A stretch of DNA of 64,000 nt, from NCBI RefSeq assembly GCF_018449525.1, contig NZ_JAAVUS010000004.1, positions 186,001 through 250,000 of the forward strand, read 5' to 3'. Shown piece by piece: positions 37,868-47,516 of this stretch. The notes below the pieces were generated by a model. That model ran no database searches, was not told where the DNA came from, and saw only the letters and a list, made by a program, of their open reading frames with translations. This DNA comes from Bradyrhizobium sp. dw_78 (lineage in GTDB: Bacteria; Pseudomonadota; Alphaproteobacteria; Rhizobiales; Xanthobacteraceae). Every line of letters begins with the position of its first letter. Position 1 is the first letter of the stretch. A program made the position numbers and the translations under genes.

Positions 37868-39346
37868 TCAGATGCCAAGTTTCGACTTGAGCAGGTCGTT
37901 CACGGCTTGCGGATTGGCCTTGCCGCCGGATGATTTCATCACCTGACCGACGAACCAGCCGATCAGTTGCGGCTTCTCGCGAGCTTGCGCGACCTTGTCC
38001 GGATTGGCGGCGATGATGTCGTCGACCACCTTCTCGATCGCGCCGAGGTCGGTGACCTGCTTCATGCCGCGCTCTTCGACCAGTGCGCGCGGATCGCCGC
38101 CCTCCTGCCAGACGATCTCGAACAGGTCCTTGGCGATCTTGCCGGAGATCGTGCCCTCGCCGATCAGATCGACGATTGCCGCAAGCTGCGCCGCCGATAC
38201 CGGCGACGCCGGGATGTCGCGGCCTTCCTTGTTGAGGCGCCCGAACAGCTCGTTGATGACCCAGTTGGCCGCGAGCTTGCCGTCGCGCTCCTTGTTGGCA
38301 AGCGCCGTCAGCACCGCTTCATAAAATTCCGCGCTCTCCCGTTCGGCCACCAGCACGCCGGCGTCATAGGCCGACAGGCCGAACGCGGCGACGAAGCGCG
38401 CCTTCTTCTGGTCCGGCAGTTCCGGCAGATCGGCCTTGAGACCGGCGACAAAGGCTTCGCTGAACTCCAGCGGCAACAAATCGGGATCCGGGAAGTAACG
38501 GTAGTCGTGCGCCTCCTCCTTGGAGCGCATCGAGCGGGTCTCGCCCTTGTTCGGATCGAACAGCCGCGTTTCCTGGCCGATCGTGCCGCCGTCCTCGATG
38601 ATCTCGATCTGGCGGCGCGCTTCGTATTCGATCGCCTGGCCGATGAAGTTGATCGAGTTCATGTTCTTGATCTCGCAGCGGGTGCCGAGCGGGCCGCCCG
38701 GCTTGCGCACGGAGACGTTGACGTCGGCGCGCAGGCTGCCCTTCTCCATGTCGCCGTCGCAGGTGCCGAGATAGCGCAGGATCGAGCGCAGCTTCGACAC
38801 ATAGGCCTTGGCCTGCTCCGAGGAGCGGATGTCCGGCCTCGACACGATCTCCATCAGGGCGACGCCGGAGCGGTTGAGGTCGACGAACGACATGGTCGGG
38901 CTCTGGTCGTGCAGCGACTTGCCGGCGTCCTGTTCCAGATGCAGCCGCTCGATGCCGACAGTGGCGGTCTCGCCGCCGGCGAGCTCGACGATCACCTCGC
39001 CCTCGCCCACGATCGGCGACTTGTACTGGCTGATCTGGTAGCCCTGCGGCAGATCCGGATAGAAATAGTTCTTGCGGTCGAACACCGAGCGCAGATTGAT
39101 CCTGGCGTTCAGCCCGAGGCCGGTGCGGACCGCCTGCCTGATGCACTCCTCGTTGATGACCGGCAGCATGCCCGGCATCGCCGCATCGATCAGCGAGACA
39201 TGCGAATTCGGCTCACCGCCGAATTCGGTCGAGGCGCCGGAGAACAGTTTTGAATTCGAGGTGACCTGGGCATGGACTTCCATGCCGACGACGATTTCCC
39301 AGTCGCCGGTGGCGCCCTTGATCAGATTCCGGCCCATCACGCTCAT
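37868..39346 (-). CDS. gatB: Aspartyl/glutamyl-tRNA amidotransferase subunit B
   Basis: 492 residues. With GatA and GatC it converts Glu-tRNA(Gln) and Asp-tRNA(Asn) to the amide forms. The cradle domain begins [13 protein letters not shown] and contains [15 protein letters not shown] and [17 protein letters not shown]; the C-terminal YqeY-like tail binds tRNA. Start [11 protein letters not shown] has GGAAG nearby and overlaps the stop of the upstream small gene (ATGA). The open frame further upstream is the antisense-like extension through that gene. Confidence 0.95.
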   Translation of the reverse strand: MSVMGRNLIKGATGDWEIVVGMEVHAQVTSNSKLFSGASTEFGGEPNSHVSLIDAAMPGMLPVINEECIRQAVRTGLGLNARINLRSVFDRKNYFYPDLPQGYQISQYKSPIVGEGEVIVELAGGETATVGIERLHLEQDAGKSLHDQSPTMSFVDLNRSGVALMEIVSRPDIRSSEQAKAYVSKLRSILRYLGTCDGDMEKGSLRADVNVSVRKPGGPLGTRCEIKNMNSINFIGQAIEYEARRQIEIIEDGGTIGQETRLFDPNKGETRSMRSKEEAHDYRYFPDPDLLPLEFSEAFVAGLKADLPELPDQKKARFVAAFGLSAYDAGVLVAERESAEFYEAVLTALANKERDGKLAANWVINELFGRLNKEGRDIPASPVSAAQLAAIVDLIGEGTISGKIAKDLFEIVWQEGGDPRALVEERGMKQVTDLGAIEKVVDDIIAANPDKVAQAREKPQLIGWFVGQVMKSSGGKANPQAVNDLLKSKLGI

Positions 39347-39648
39347 GCTCTTCCACTCCCGATCAAGTCGGCGGCGATCCGCTCCCATTCGGCTTCCAGC
39401 GAATCCTGCGCCACCGGTCTGCCGGCCTGCCGGTACCAATAGCCGGCATTGCCGAGATCGCCTTCGACGCGATGCAGATGGGCATGGACCCAGGCCGCGT
39501 CGGCGCTGTCTTCGTCCTGGATGATCCGGTGCGCCTCGTCCCATCGGCCCTTCGCGGCCCACCACAGTGCGGCGAGCGGCGCGTCGAGGTCTGGCGCGGG
39601 CGCCGCGCCCGGCAGGCTAGCTTTGAAATCCGCCGTGCTCACCACCAC
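39343..39648 (-). CDS. Conserved small protein between gatA and gatB
   Basis: 101 residues, soluble, Trp- and Ala-rich ([51 protein letters not shown]). The spacing of Trp/Ala/His looks like a single TPR-type helix pair (about 24-85). It overlaps gatA by ten bases and gatB by four, so translation is coupled on both sides. I recall homologues at this place in Bradyrhizobium; function unknown. Confidence 0.8.
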   Translation of the reverse strand: MVVSTADFKASLPGAAPAPDLDAPLAALWWAAKGRWDEAHRIIQDEDSADAAWVHAHLHRVEGDLGNAGYWYRQAGRPVAQDSLEAEWERIAADLIGSGRA

Positions 39649-41114
39649 CTCGACGGCGTAAATCGTCCCGCCGCCTGCTCGACCACCTCGCCGAGCGAGA
39701 ACAGCGTCTCTTCATCGAACGGACGGCCGATCAATTGCAGGCCGAGCGGCAGGCCCTGCGAATCCTTGCCGGCGGGAACCGCGATGCCCGGCAGACCCGC
39801 CATGTTCACCGTCACCGTGAAGATGTCGTTGAGATACATCTCGACCGGATCGACGCCGCCTTTTTCACCGATGCCGAACGCGGCCGACGGCGTCGCCGGC
39901 GTCAGGATCGCGTGTACGCCCCTGGCGAAACAATCCTCGAAGTCTTTCTTGATCAGGGTGCGCACCTTCTGCGCGCGCAGGTAATAGGCGTCGTAATAGC
40001 CGGCGGACAGCACATAGGTGCCGATCATGATGCGGCGGCGCACTTCCGGGCCGAAACCCTCGGCGCGGGTGTTCTCGTACATCTCGCCGATGCTGCGGCC
40101 GGGCACCCGCAGGCCGTACCGCACGCCATCGTAGCGCGCGAGGTTCGATGAAGCCTCCGCCGGCGCCACGATGTAATAGGCCGGCAGGGCATATTTGGTG
40201 TGCGGCAGCGACACCTCGACCAGTTCCGCGCCCGCGGCCTTGAGCCAGCTGGCGCCCTCGCTCCAGAGCTTTTCGATTTCCGCGGACATGCCGTCGAGGC
40301 GGTATTCGCGGGGAATGCCGATCTTCATGCCCTTCACGGACTTGCCGACGACGGCCTCGTAGTCCGGCACCGCGCGGTCGACCGACGTGGTGTCCTTGGG
40401 ATCGTGCCCCGCCATCGAACGCATCAGGATCGCGGTATCGCGCACGGTGCGCGCGATCGGCCCGGCCTGATCGAGCGAGGAGGCAAAGGCGACGATGCCC
40501 CAGCGCGAGCAGCGGCCATAAGTCGGCTTGATGCCGACGGTTGCGGTAAACGCCGCCGGCTGCCGGATCGAGCCGCCGGTATCGGTCGCGGTCGCGCCCA
40601 TGCACAAGGACGCCGCCACCGCCGATGCCGAACCGCCGGACGAGCCGCCCGGCACCAGCGCGGTCGCGGAACCTTCTCGTCGCCACGGATTGACCACGGA
40701 GCCGAAACACGAGGTCTCGTTCGACGACCCCATCGCGAATTCGTCATTGTTGAGTTTGCCGAGCATCACGGCGCCGTCGCGCCAGAGCTGCGAGGTCACG
40801 GTGGATTCATAGGGCGGCAGGAAATTGCCGAGGATCTTCGAGCAGGCCGTGGTGCGCACGTCCCTGGTCGCGAACAGATCCTTGATGCCAAGCGGAATGC
40901 CCGCGAGCGGACCGCCCTCGCCCTTGGCGATTTTCGTGTCGGCCTCGCGCGCCATCGCGCGGGCGTGATCCGGCGTTTCCAGCACATAGGCGTTGAGCAC
41001 GCGGGCGTCTTCCATCGCCTTGAGATGGGCGTCGGTCAGCTCAAGCGCGGTAAAGGTTTTCTTCGCGAGGCCCGATCGAGCCTCTGCGATCGTCAGTGAT
41101 GTCAAATCGGTCAT
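39639..41114 (-). CDS. gatA: Aspartyl/glutamyl-tRNA amidotransferase subunit A
   Basis: 491 residues. Amidase-signature subunit that releases ammonia from glutamine. The Ser-cisSer-Lys triad is supplied by K78 (GIKDLF) and the Ser pair in [14 protein letters not shown] and [11 protein letters not shown]. Its start overlaps the stop of a 70-residue gene (ATGA) and its end overlaps the 101-residue gene, giving the order gatC - 70 aa - gatA - 101 aa - gatB on one strand. Confidence 0.96.
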   Translation of the reverse strand: MTDLTSLTIAEARSGLAKKTFTALELTDAHLKAMEDARVLNAYVLETPDHARAMAREADTKIAKGEGGPLAGIPLGIKDLFATRDVRTTACSKILGNFLPPYESTVTSQLWRDGAVMLGKLNNDEFAMGSSNETSCFGSVVNPWRREGSATALVPGGSSGGSASAVAASLCMGATATDTGGSIRQPAAFTATVGIKPTYGRCSRWGIVAFASSLDQAGPIARTVRDTAILMRSMAGHDPKDTTSVDRAVPDYEAVVGKSVKGMKIGIPREYRLDGMSAEIEKLWSEGASWLKAAGAELVEVSLPHTKYALPAYYIVAPAEASSNLARYDGVRYGLRVPGRSIGEMYENTRAEGFGPEVRRRIMIGTYVLSAGYYDAYYLRAQKVRTLIKKDFEDCFARGVHAILTPATPSAAFGIGEKGGVDPVEMYLNDIFTVTVNMAGLPGIAVPAGKDSQGLPLGLQLIGRPFDEETLFSLGEVVEQAAGRFTPSRWW

Positions 41115-41323
41115 TTATTGATCGGGCTGCAAAAGAACGGAGACAGCGTCTTGTCGTTGGCCGGATCGTCCTGCCCGCGGCGCGCCTTGTCGTTGGCTTC
41201 GAGCTGGTCAAGCACCGCATCCATCGCCTTGTCGGGATCCGCAGCCTTGCCCTGCCGCGCCATGACGTCGAGATAATTCACGTAGGCCTGATAGGCCTTT
41301 TCATCGTCGCAGAGCAGACACAT
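41111..41323 (-). CDS. Conserved small protein between gatC and gatA
   Basis: 70 residues starting [29 protein letters not shown], with a CxxC at residues 2-5 and a third Cys near the end (FFCSPINK). Helical, soluble, no known domain. The overlap of stop and gatA start (ATGA) suggests coupled translation. GAGAGGCAAC precedes the ATG. The three Cys could bind a metal; this is only inference. Confidence 0.75.
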   Translation of the reverse strand: MCLLCDDEKAYQAYVNYLDVMARQGKAADPDKAMDAVLDQLEANDKARRGQDDPANDKTLSPFFCSPINK

Positions 41324-41353
41324 GTTGCCTCTCGAAGACTCTCAAGTTTGACA

Positions 41354-41399
41354 CGTTTTCTTCACGCGAACCGGTACCCACTTCGCTCGAAAACGTTAT
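41354..41399. repeat. Interspersed repeat, family B
   Basis: CGTTTTCTTCACGCGAACCGG followed by TACCCACTTCGCTCGAAAACG, the cleanest copy in the window; ends directly at the gatC stop codon (41401). Confidence 0.7.
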
Positions 41400-41400
41400 G

Positions 41401-41688
41401 TTATTCGACGACTTTCGGCACCAGGAAGAAATGATCCTGGGTCTCCGGCGCATTGGCGACCACTTCATCGGCGATCCCGCCGTCGTCGACGACATCGTGG
41501 CGCTTCTTCATTTCCATCGGCGTCACCGACGTCATCGGTTCGACGCCTTCGACAGCGACCTCGCCGAGCTGCTCGACAAAGGCCAGCATCGCGTTCAGTT
41601 CGCCCTGCAGATGGGGAACCTCCTGCTCAGCGACCGCGATCCGCGCCAGATGCGCGATGCGGCGAACGGTGGCGGCATCGACCGACAT
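41401..41688 (-). CDS. gatC: Aspartyl/glutamyl-tRNA amidotransferase subunit C
   Basis: 95 residues. Small belt-like subunit that holds GatA and GatB together. [24 protein letters not shown] is the typical N-terminal helix, followed by [18 protein letters not shown]. The 21 upstream in-frame codons are not conserved and are dropped; AGG lies nine bases upstream of the ATG. First gene of the amidotransferase cluster. Confidence 0.95.
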   Translation of the reverse strand: MSVDAATVRRIAHLARIAVAEQEVPHLQGELNAMLAFVEQLGEVAVEGVEPMTSVTPMEMKKRHDVVDDGGIADEVVANAPETQDHFFLVPKVVE

Positions 41689-41764
41689 TATATAGGGCCT
41701 CTTGCGGCAAAGGGAGGCTGCCGTATAGCAGAGGCGGCTTTTGCGCCGCAACCTTGGCGGCTGG

Positions 41765-42841
41765 TCAGCCAGCCATCTGGCTCAGCCGCGCCAGCGCGCC
41801 GCCGGCCAGCGCCCGGGTCAGTTCGGCGGCCGGCATTTCGCGCCCGAGCCGGATCGCCTGACCGGCCCAAAGATTGCTGAAATCGACCTTGCTGAGCTTT
41901 TCGGCGGCCACTTTCAAAGGCCCGAGCGCGGTCGCGGCATGGGGAAAAGCCGGCGCGTCGGGCGAAATCGGGCCAACCTCACGCATCACGCGGTTGGCGA
42001 CGCCCCGCGCCGGACGGCCGGTCATGACATTGGTGATGACGGTGGAATCGTCCCGCGCCTGCGCCAGCGCGGCGCGCGCTGGCGCAATCACCCGGGATTC
42101 GGGGCAGCGCAGATAGGCGCTGCCGATCTGGACACCGGCCGCGCCCAGCGCGAAAGCGGCTGCGATACCGCGTCCGTCGGCGATGCCGCCGGCGGCGATC
42201 ACCGGGACCTTCACCGCATCGACCACCTGCGGCACCAGCGCAAAAGTGCCGGGCTGTTCGGCGATATTGTCGGTCAGGAACATGCCGCGATGGCCCCCCG
42301 CCTCCGCGCCTTGCGCGATGATGGCGTCGGCCCCGTTCTCCTCCAGCCAGATCGCTTCCCGCACGATGGTCGCGGACGCGATCACGATGCAGCCGGCCGC
42401 CTTGACGCGCTTGAGCAGAGCTTGATCGGGCAAGCCGAAATGAAAGCTGACGATTTCGGGCTTCAGTTCCTCGACCACCTCGCACATCGAGCTGTCGAAC
42501 GGCGCGCGGTTGGCGGCATTGATGGGTGCTGCGGGATCGAGACCCAACTCCCTATAATAAGGCTCGAGCCGCCTCTTCCATCCGGCCTCGCGCTCAGGGG
42601 CCGCATCCACCGCCTTGTGGCAGAAAAAGTTCATGTTGACCGGCGCCGAGACGCGCTGGCGGATGATATTGACCTGCTCGCGCGCCTTTTCGGCTGGGAT
42701 CATCGCGCAGGGCAGCGACCCCAGCGCCCCGCCCTGGGCCGCCGCGATCACCAGTTCCGCATCCATGACTCCCGCCATCGGCGCCAGCACGATCGGAAAT
42801 TCGGTCTTGAAAAGGTCGACGAGTCGGCGATCCGGCCACAT
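41765..42841 (-). CDS. Nitronate monooxygenase family protein
   Basis: 358 residues, an FMN-dependent TIM barrel. [27 protein letters not shown] near the start, [11 protein letters not shown] in the middle and [28 protein letters not shown] are the flavin-binding stretches. Family members oxidise nitronates; some reduce enoyl groups or quinones, so the substrate is uncertain. AAGGAG lies seven bases before the ATG. Single gene, divergent from no neighbour. Confidence 0.88.
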   Translation of the reverse strand: MWPDRRLVDLFKTEFPIVLAPMAGVMDAELVIAAAQGGALGSLPCAMIPAEKAREQVNIIRQRVSAPVNMNFFCHKAVDAAPEREAGWKRRLEPYYRELGLDPAAPINAANRAPFDSSMCEVVEELKPEIVSFHFGLPDQALLKRVKAAGCIVIASATIVREAIWLEENGADAIIAQGAEAGGHRGMFLTDNIAEQPGTFALVPQVVDAVKVPVIAAGGIADGRGIAAAFALGAAGVQIGSAYLRCPESRVIAPARAALAQARDDSTVITNVMTGRPARGVANRVMREVGPISPDAPAFPHAATALGPLKVAAEKLSKVDFSNLWAGQAIRLGREMPAAELTRALAGGALARLSQMAG

Positions 42842-42942
42842 GGTCTGCTCCTTCGGGCTGATGGAGGGAATCGGCGCGGGCGTCGGTGCCGGCTGCGTAT
42901 CTACAGATTAGCACCCGCACGGCGAACGGGCTATGCGCTGCG

Positions 42943-43155
42943 TTACGGCCTGACACCCCAGCGCCGCAGCGCGACGACCGCCCAGATCGCCTCGACCAGC
43001 CCGAACGGCCAGGCGCCCTGCAGGAACCCGTACACCGAGCCCAGCGCGCAAGCGCCGGCAAAGCCCAGCACGAACCAGCGGCTGCGTTCCTCCAGCGCGT
43101 AGCAAACCAGCATCGCGGTGACGGCGAACAAGCCGAATAATGTCAACGAGTCCAT
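42943..43155 (-). CDS. Small membrane protein divergent from ruvX
   Basis: 70 residues with two predicted membrane helices (LTLFGLFAVTAMLVCYAL and WFVLGFAGACALGSVYGFL) and a third amphipathic stretch ending VALRRWGVRP. Homologues with the same sequence style are common in Bradyrhizobium. GGATGAG precedes the ATG. Function unknown. Confidence 0.75.
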   Translation of the reverse strand: MDSLTLFGLFAVTAMLVCYALEERSRWFVLGFAGACALGSVYGFLQGAWPFGLVEAIWAVVALRRWGVRP

Positions 43156-43209
43156 CGGTACTCATCCTCCCGCTTTGCATGTGCGGCTTTCCGCATGCTA
43201 TGCGGGACC

Positions 43210-43692
43210 ATGCCTGCCCTCATCCTGCCGCTGATCGACGCCGCCGCGCACTGGCCCGAGCGTGGCGCGCTGGTTGGCCTCGATCTCGGCACCAAGACCA
43301 TCGGCGTCGCGGTGTCAGATCCCGACCGCAGGCTCGCGACCGGCGTCGAGACCATCCAGCGCACGGCGTTCAAGCTTGACGCGGCGCGGTTGCTGGCGAT
43401 CGCGGGCGAACGCAACGCATCCGGCTTCGTGCTGGGGCTGCCCATCAACATGGATGGCAGCGAAGGCCCGCGCGCGCAATCGACCCGGGCGTTTGCCCGC
43501 AATTTCTCAAAGCTCACGGAGCTTGCCATCGCGCTGTGGGACGAGCGGCTCTCCACCGTGGCGGTAGAGCGCGAATTGATCGGCCTGGATATGAGCCGGG
43601 CCCGGCGCGCGGAAGTAATCGACGAACACGCAGCGATCTTCATCCTGCAAGGCGCGCTCGACCGGCTGACGAAGCTGCGCGGGACGCGCTGA
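43210..43692 (+). CDS. ruvX: Holliday-junction resolvase-like RuvX (YqgF)
   Basis: 160 residues. RNase H-like fold with VGLDLGTKTIGVAVSDPDRRLATG near the start, GLPINMDGSEGPRAQSTRAFA and WDERLSTVAVERELI; the acidic triad D-E-D is retained. Thought to act in 16S rRNA 5' processing. ATG at 43210 preferred to the one 15 bases upstream because GGGA lies directly before it. Ends four bases before the converging CPBP gene. Confidence 0.9.
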   Translation: MPALILPLIDAAAHWPERGALVGLDLGTKTIGVAVSDPDRRLATGVETIQRTAFKLDAARLLAIAGERNASGFVLGLPINMDGSEGPRAQSTRAFARNFSKLTELAIALWDERLSTVAVERELIGLDMSRARRAEVIDEHAAIFILQGALDRLTKLRGTR

Positions 43693-43696
43693 CCTC

Positions 43697-44485
43697 TCAC
43701 GATCCCGTCAGCAGCAGCGTCTGCGCCAGCGCCGCCAGATTGTTGAGACCGTGCAGCAGCACGGTCAGCCAGATCGACCGGCTGCGGTAACGCATATAGC
43801 CGAGCACCAGCCCGATCGAGAACACTTCGCCGAGGAAGAACCAGTCATATTGCAGATGCAGCATGGTCCATACCGCCGACGACAGCAGGATGGCGCCGAC
43901 AGGCCGGAGGAAGGATTCCGACCAGCCGCGATAGAGAAAACCGCGCGCGAAAAACTCTTCCGTGATCGGGGCGGCGACGCAGAAGGCCAGCACCAGCAGC
44001 CATAATGCGCCGTCGGCCGCGGCCGATTGCACCACGTCGCCCATGAAGCCCGGCTGCACCTCGCGGCCCGTCAGACGCGATACCATATCCCAGCCCATCA
44101 CCACGACGACCATGGCAACGATGCCAATCAGGACATTGCTCCACGAGGTCCAGCGCAGCGCGAGATAGTCCTTGAACGATATGTGCGACAGATGGATCGG
44201 CAGCCACAGCGCGGCCAGGACGGCGGGCAACCCCGTGATCACGGAAAGCGCGATCGTGAGGCCGCCGCCCAGCACGTGAATGGCCGCGGCCATATCGATC
44301 GGCCCTTGCTGGCGCAGCACAAACCAGCCCACCACCGCGAGCTGGCCCACGAACATCGCCGCGAACACAAACAGGCCCCACAGCGCGGTGCCCCAGAACT
44401 TCCAGACCCGCGGCGGGCGTTCGGCAAGGGGTTCGGCAAGGGTTACGGTGACCGGCGGATCTACGGGAGTGAGGGAATCCATCAA
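43697..44485 (-). CDS. CPBP-family intramembrane protease
   Basis: 262 residues with about eight membrane helices. The Abi/CAAX motifs are present: EEFFARGFLYRGW (motif 1), a histidine in TMLHLQYDWFFLGE (motif 2) and LLHGLNNLAAL (motif 3). These form the glutamate-type protease site seen in Rce1. Substrate unknown; may process prenylated or bacteriocin-like peptides. It follows aidB on the same strand by seven bases, so cotranscription is likely. Confidence 0.88.
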   Translation of the reverse strand: MMDSLTPVDPPVTVTLAEPLAERPPRVWKFWGTALWGLFVFAAMFVGQLAVVGWFVLRQQGPIDMAAAIHVLGGGLTIALSVITGLPAVLAALWLPIHLSHISFKDYLALRWTSWSNVLIGIVAMVVVVMGWDMVSRLTGREVQPGFMGDVVQSAAADGALWLLVLAFCVAAPITEEFFARGFLYRGWSESFLRPVGAILLSSAVWTMLHLQYDWFFLGEVFSIGLVLGYMRYRSRSIWLTVLLHGLNNLAALAQTLLLTGS

Positions 44486-44492
44486 TGCACTT

Positions 44493-46136
44493 TCAGGGCA
44501 GCGCCCGCATCAGCAGGCTTTTGATATCGGCGCTGGCGAGATCGACCGCGCCGTACATCGCGGGGTGAGTCGCGGCAAGCCGGGTCGCCGCGAACAGTTC
44601 GGCGCTGCGCGGCGATATTTGGTTGAGCGCGGCGGCGGCTGCCAGCAGCGCCAGTTTCTCGACCGCGAGCCGCGCCACGCGCTCGCTGTCCGGCCAGCGG
44701 AATATTTTGCCGATGAAGGCCGCCGTCTCGGAGGCGCCGGGCAACCCTTCGGTTTCGCCGACAAGCCCCTGCAAGACGGCGCTGGCCGCGTCAGCCTCGC
44801 GCGACAGCGCCCGCAGCACGTCGAGGCACATCACATTGCCCGAGCCTTCCCAGATCGCATTGACGGGAGCCTCGCGGTAGTGCCGCGCCAGAATGCCCTC
44901 CTCGACATAGCCGTTGCCGCCCAGACACTCCATCGCCTCATAGAGGAATCCCGGCGCGCTCTTGCAGGTCCAGTATTTGATCGCCGGCGTCAGCAGACGC
45001 ACATAGGCCGCCTCGCCGGCATCGTCGGGCGCGCGGTCGAAAGACCGGCACAGCCGCATCACCAGCGCGACCGAGGCCTCGACATGCAGCGCCATGTCCG
45101 AGAGCACCGCCTGCATCAGCGGCTGATCGGCGAGATGTTTCTGGAACACGCTGCGATGCCGGGCGTGATGCAGCGCGTGTGCAAGCCCGGAGCGCATCAG
45201 GCCGACGGAAGCGATCGCGCAATCCTGCCGCGTCAATTGCACCATCTGGATGATGGTGCGGATGCCCTTGCCCTCTTCGCCGACGCGCAAGCCATAGGCG
45301 TTTTCGAATTCGACTTCGGACGAGGCGTTGGAGCGGTTACCGAGCTTGTCCTTGAGCCGCTGGAAATGAAGCGCGTTGACCGATCCATCCGGCGCGAAGC
45401 GCGGCATGAAAAAGCAGGTCAGGCCCTCGCCGGCCTGCGCCAGCACCAGAAACGCGTCGCACATCGGCGCCGACATGAACCATTTATGGCCGACGATGCG
45501 GTAGGCATCGCCGTCGCGGGTGGCGCGCGTCATGTTCGAGCGAACATCGGTGCCGCCCTGTTTCTCGGTCATGCCCATGCCGAGCGTCATGCCGCGCTTG
45601 GTCCACCACGGCGTAAAGCCCGGATCGTAGGAGCGGGTCGCGATCACCGGCATCGCCTTGGCCAGCAGGTCAGGCTGCGACGCCAACGCCGCCACCGATG
45701 CGCGCGTCATCGTGATCGGACAGAGATGGCCGGTCTCGACCTGCGCGGCCATATAGAATCTCGCGGCGCGAACCACTTCCGAAGCGCCGCCGGCCGGCCG
45801 GCCCTGCGTGTCCCAGGTCGAATTATGCACGCCGGCATGGGCGCTGTGCGCCATCAATTCGTGATAGGCCGGATGAAACTCGACCACATCGCGCCGGTTG
45901 CCGCGCGCGTCGAACGTCCGCAGTTTGGGCGTGTTCTCGTTGGCGAGGCGGCCCCGCTCGGCCATCGCGGCCGAACCCCAGTGCCGGCCGAATTCGGACA
46001 GTTCCTTTTCCGCCGCGCCCCCGCCATTGGCTGCGACCGCGTCCCCAAGCGGCCGGTCCAGCGCGAACAGGTCGACATCCTCGAACGGCGGCGACTGGTT
46101 GAACACCTCGTGGGTGGCAAATGAAGGCTGGGTCAT
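44493..46136 (-). CDS. aidB: Acyl-CoA dehydrogenase homologue AidB
   Basis: 547 residues. The N-terminal THEVFNQSPPFEDVDLF, GRLANENTPKLRTFDARG and VHNSTWD are diagnostic of AidB, the flavoprotein of the adaptive response to DNA alkylation, rather than of metabolic acyl-CoA dehydrogenases. The catalytic domain has GMTEKQGGTDVRSNMTRA and VLGHKWF-like VGHKWFMSAP, and the C-terminal four-helix DNA-binding domain follows. No ada gene is near. Upstream of the CPBP gene; divergent from pyrB. Confidence 0.9.
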   Translation of the reverse strand: MTQPSFATHEVFNQSPPFEDVDLFALDRPLGDAVAANGGGAAEKELSEFGRHWGSAAMAERGRLANENTPKLRTFDARGNRRDVVEFHPAYHELMAHSAHAGVHNSTWDTQGRPAGGASEVVRAARFYMAAQVETGHLCPITMTRASVAALASQPDLLAKAMPVIATRSYDPGFTPWWTKRGMTLGMGMTEKQGGTDVRSNMTRATRDGDAYRIVGHKWFMSAPMCDAFLVLAQAGEGLTCFFMPRFAPDGSVNALHFQRLKDKLGNRSNASSEVEFENAYGLRVGEEGKGIRTIIQMVQLTRQDCAIASVGLMRSGLAHALHHARHRSVFQKHLADQPLMQAVLSDMALHVEASVALVMRLCRSFDRAPDDAGEAAYVRLLTPAIKYWTCKSAPGFLYEAMECLGGNGYVEEGILARHYREAPVNAIWEGSGNVMCLDVLRALSREADAASAVLQGLVGETEGLPGASETAAFIGKIFRWPDSERVARLAVEKLALLAAAAALNQISPRSAELFAATRLAATHPAMYGAVDLASADIKSLLMRALP

Positions 46137-46561
46137 GGGCCGTCCCCCTTCCGGTCGAAATCCGGCAGAATCGATAGCGACGCGCCGTCACCCCGAAATC
46201 ATAGGCCGCGCCGCCTGCGCCCGGCACTGAAAAGTACCGCCACGCCTTCGAATAGTTCACAAACCCTTGCCGGGCCATTGCGGTCACGAAACCGTCAGGC
46301 AAAGCCTGTGCAACCGAAGCGACACGCACGCGAGCCGCGAGAGTGATTGCAACCACCTTCACGAAAAGCTCGCTCCAACGCTGCCATGGCTGGACTTGTT
46401 TCGGTCCCCCCGATGCCTTTTTTACGGTTAATGACAAGGAAGACGTCGATGGCCGGAACAAACGCCAGCATGACGAGAAAAAGGACAGACCGGGGGATAA
46501 CTCGCGACCGCCCCTTTCGTACTTGCCCCGCCATCCCTCCGCGCCTATAGCTCTCGCTTTA
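46137..46561. other. Divergent intergenic region between aidB and pyrB
   Basis: 425 bases. Small frames, including a minus-strand one at 46295-46534 with a hydrophobic stretch ([25 protein letters not shown]), have no ribosome-binding site and are not supported. No pyrimidine-responsive leader or attenuator was recognised. Confidence 0.4.
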
Positions 46562-47515
46562 ATGACCCCTGTATCGAAATCGTCCTTTGTCCTCGGCCAC
46601 CGGCATCTGCTGGGAATCGAGGGCCTTTCCGCTGCCGACATCACCGGCTTGCTCGACCTTTCCGAGGAATATGTCGAGCTCAACCGCCAGATCGACAAGA
46701 AGCGCACCTCGCTGCGCGGCCGCACCCAGGTCAACCTGTTCTTCGAGGCCTCGACCCGCACCCAGTCTTCGTTCGAGATCGCCGGCAAGCGCCTCGGCGC
46801 CGACGTCATGAACATGTCGGTGTCGTCGTCGTCGATGCGCAAGGGCGAAACCCTGATGGACACGGCGGTGACGCTGAACGCCATGCACCCGGACATCCTG
46901 GTGGTGCGGCATCACGCCTCCGGCGCGGTCGAGTTGCTGGCGCGCAAGGTTGACGGTTCCGTGATCAATGCCGGCGACGGCGCCCATGAGCACCCGACGC
47001 AAGCGTTGCTCGACGCGCTGACCATCCGCCGCAACAAGGGCCGCATCGAGGGCCTGGTGATCGCAATTTGCGGCGACGTGATGCATTCGCGGGTGGCGCG
47101 CTCCAACATCATCCTGCTCAACACCATGGGCGCCCGCGTCCGGGTGGTCGCACCCTCCACGCTGCTGCCGAGCGGCATCGAACGGATGGGCGTCGAGGTC
47201 GCCCGTGACATGCGCGAGGGACTCAATGGCGCGGATATCGTGATGATGCTGCGGTTGCAGCGCGAGCGCATGAACGGTTCCTTCGTGCCGTCAACGGGCG
47301 AATATTTCCAGTATTTCGGCCTCGACCAGAAGAAACTGGCCTATGCCAAGCCGGATGCGCTGGTGATGCATCCGGGGCCGATGAACCGCGGTGTCGAGAT
47401 CGACTCGATGGTGGCGGACGGCGCGCAATCGCTGATCCGCGAACAGGTGGAAATGGGAGTGGCGGTGCGGATGGCGGTGCTCGAAGCACTCGCCCGCAAC
47501 CTGCCGAACGCCTGA
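46562..47515 (+). CDS. pyrB: Aspartate carbamoyltransferase catalytic chain
   Basis: 317 residues. Second step of pyrimidine synthesis. [13 protein letters not shown] binds carbamoyl phosphate and [16 protein letters not shown] is the second signature; the C-terminal [14 protein letters not shown] binds aspartate. Start [22 protein letters not shown] matches the family; no clear ribosome-binding site. pyrC begins two bases after its stop. In such pairs the two proteins often form a complex; here the pyrC partner lacks metal ligands, which fits a structural role. Confidence 0.95.
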   Translation: MTPVSKSSFVLGHRHLLGIEGLSAADITGLLDLSEEYVELNRQIDKKRTSLRGRTQVNLFFEASTRTQSSFEIAGKRLGADVMNMSVSSSSMRKGETLMDTAVTLNAMHPDILVVRHHASGAVELLARKVDGSVINAGDGAHEHPTQALLDALTIRRNKGRIEGLVIAICGDVMHSRVARSNIILLNTMGARVRVVAPSTLLPSGIERMGVEVARDMREGLNGADIVMMLRLQRERMNGSFVPSTGEYFQYFGLDQKKLAYAKPDALVMHPGPMNRGVEIDSMVADGAQSLIREQVEMGVAVRMAVLEALARNLPNA

Positions 47516-47516
47516 G

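Noticed and set aside
46295..46534. 79-codon minus-strand frame with a hydrophobic stretch upstream of pyrB
   Set aside because: No ribosome-binding site, and it would overlap the aidB/pyrB promoter region; only one weak feature in favour.
46137..46561. PyrR- or UTP-type attenuator upstream of pyrB
   Set aside because: No terminator-antiterminator pair or leader peptide with a U-run was found.
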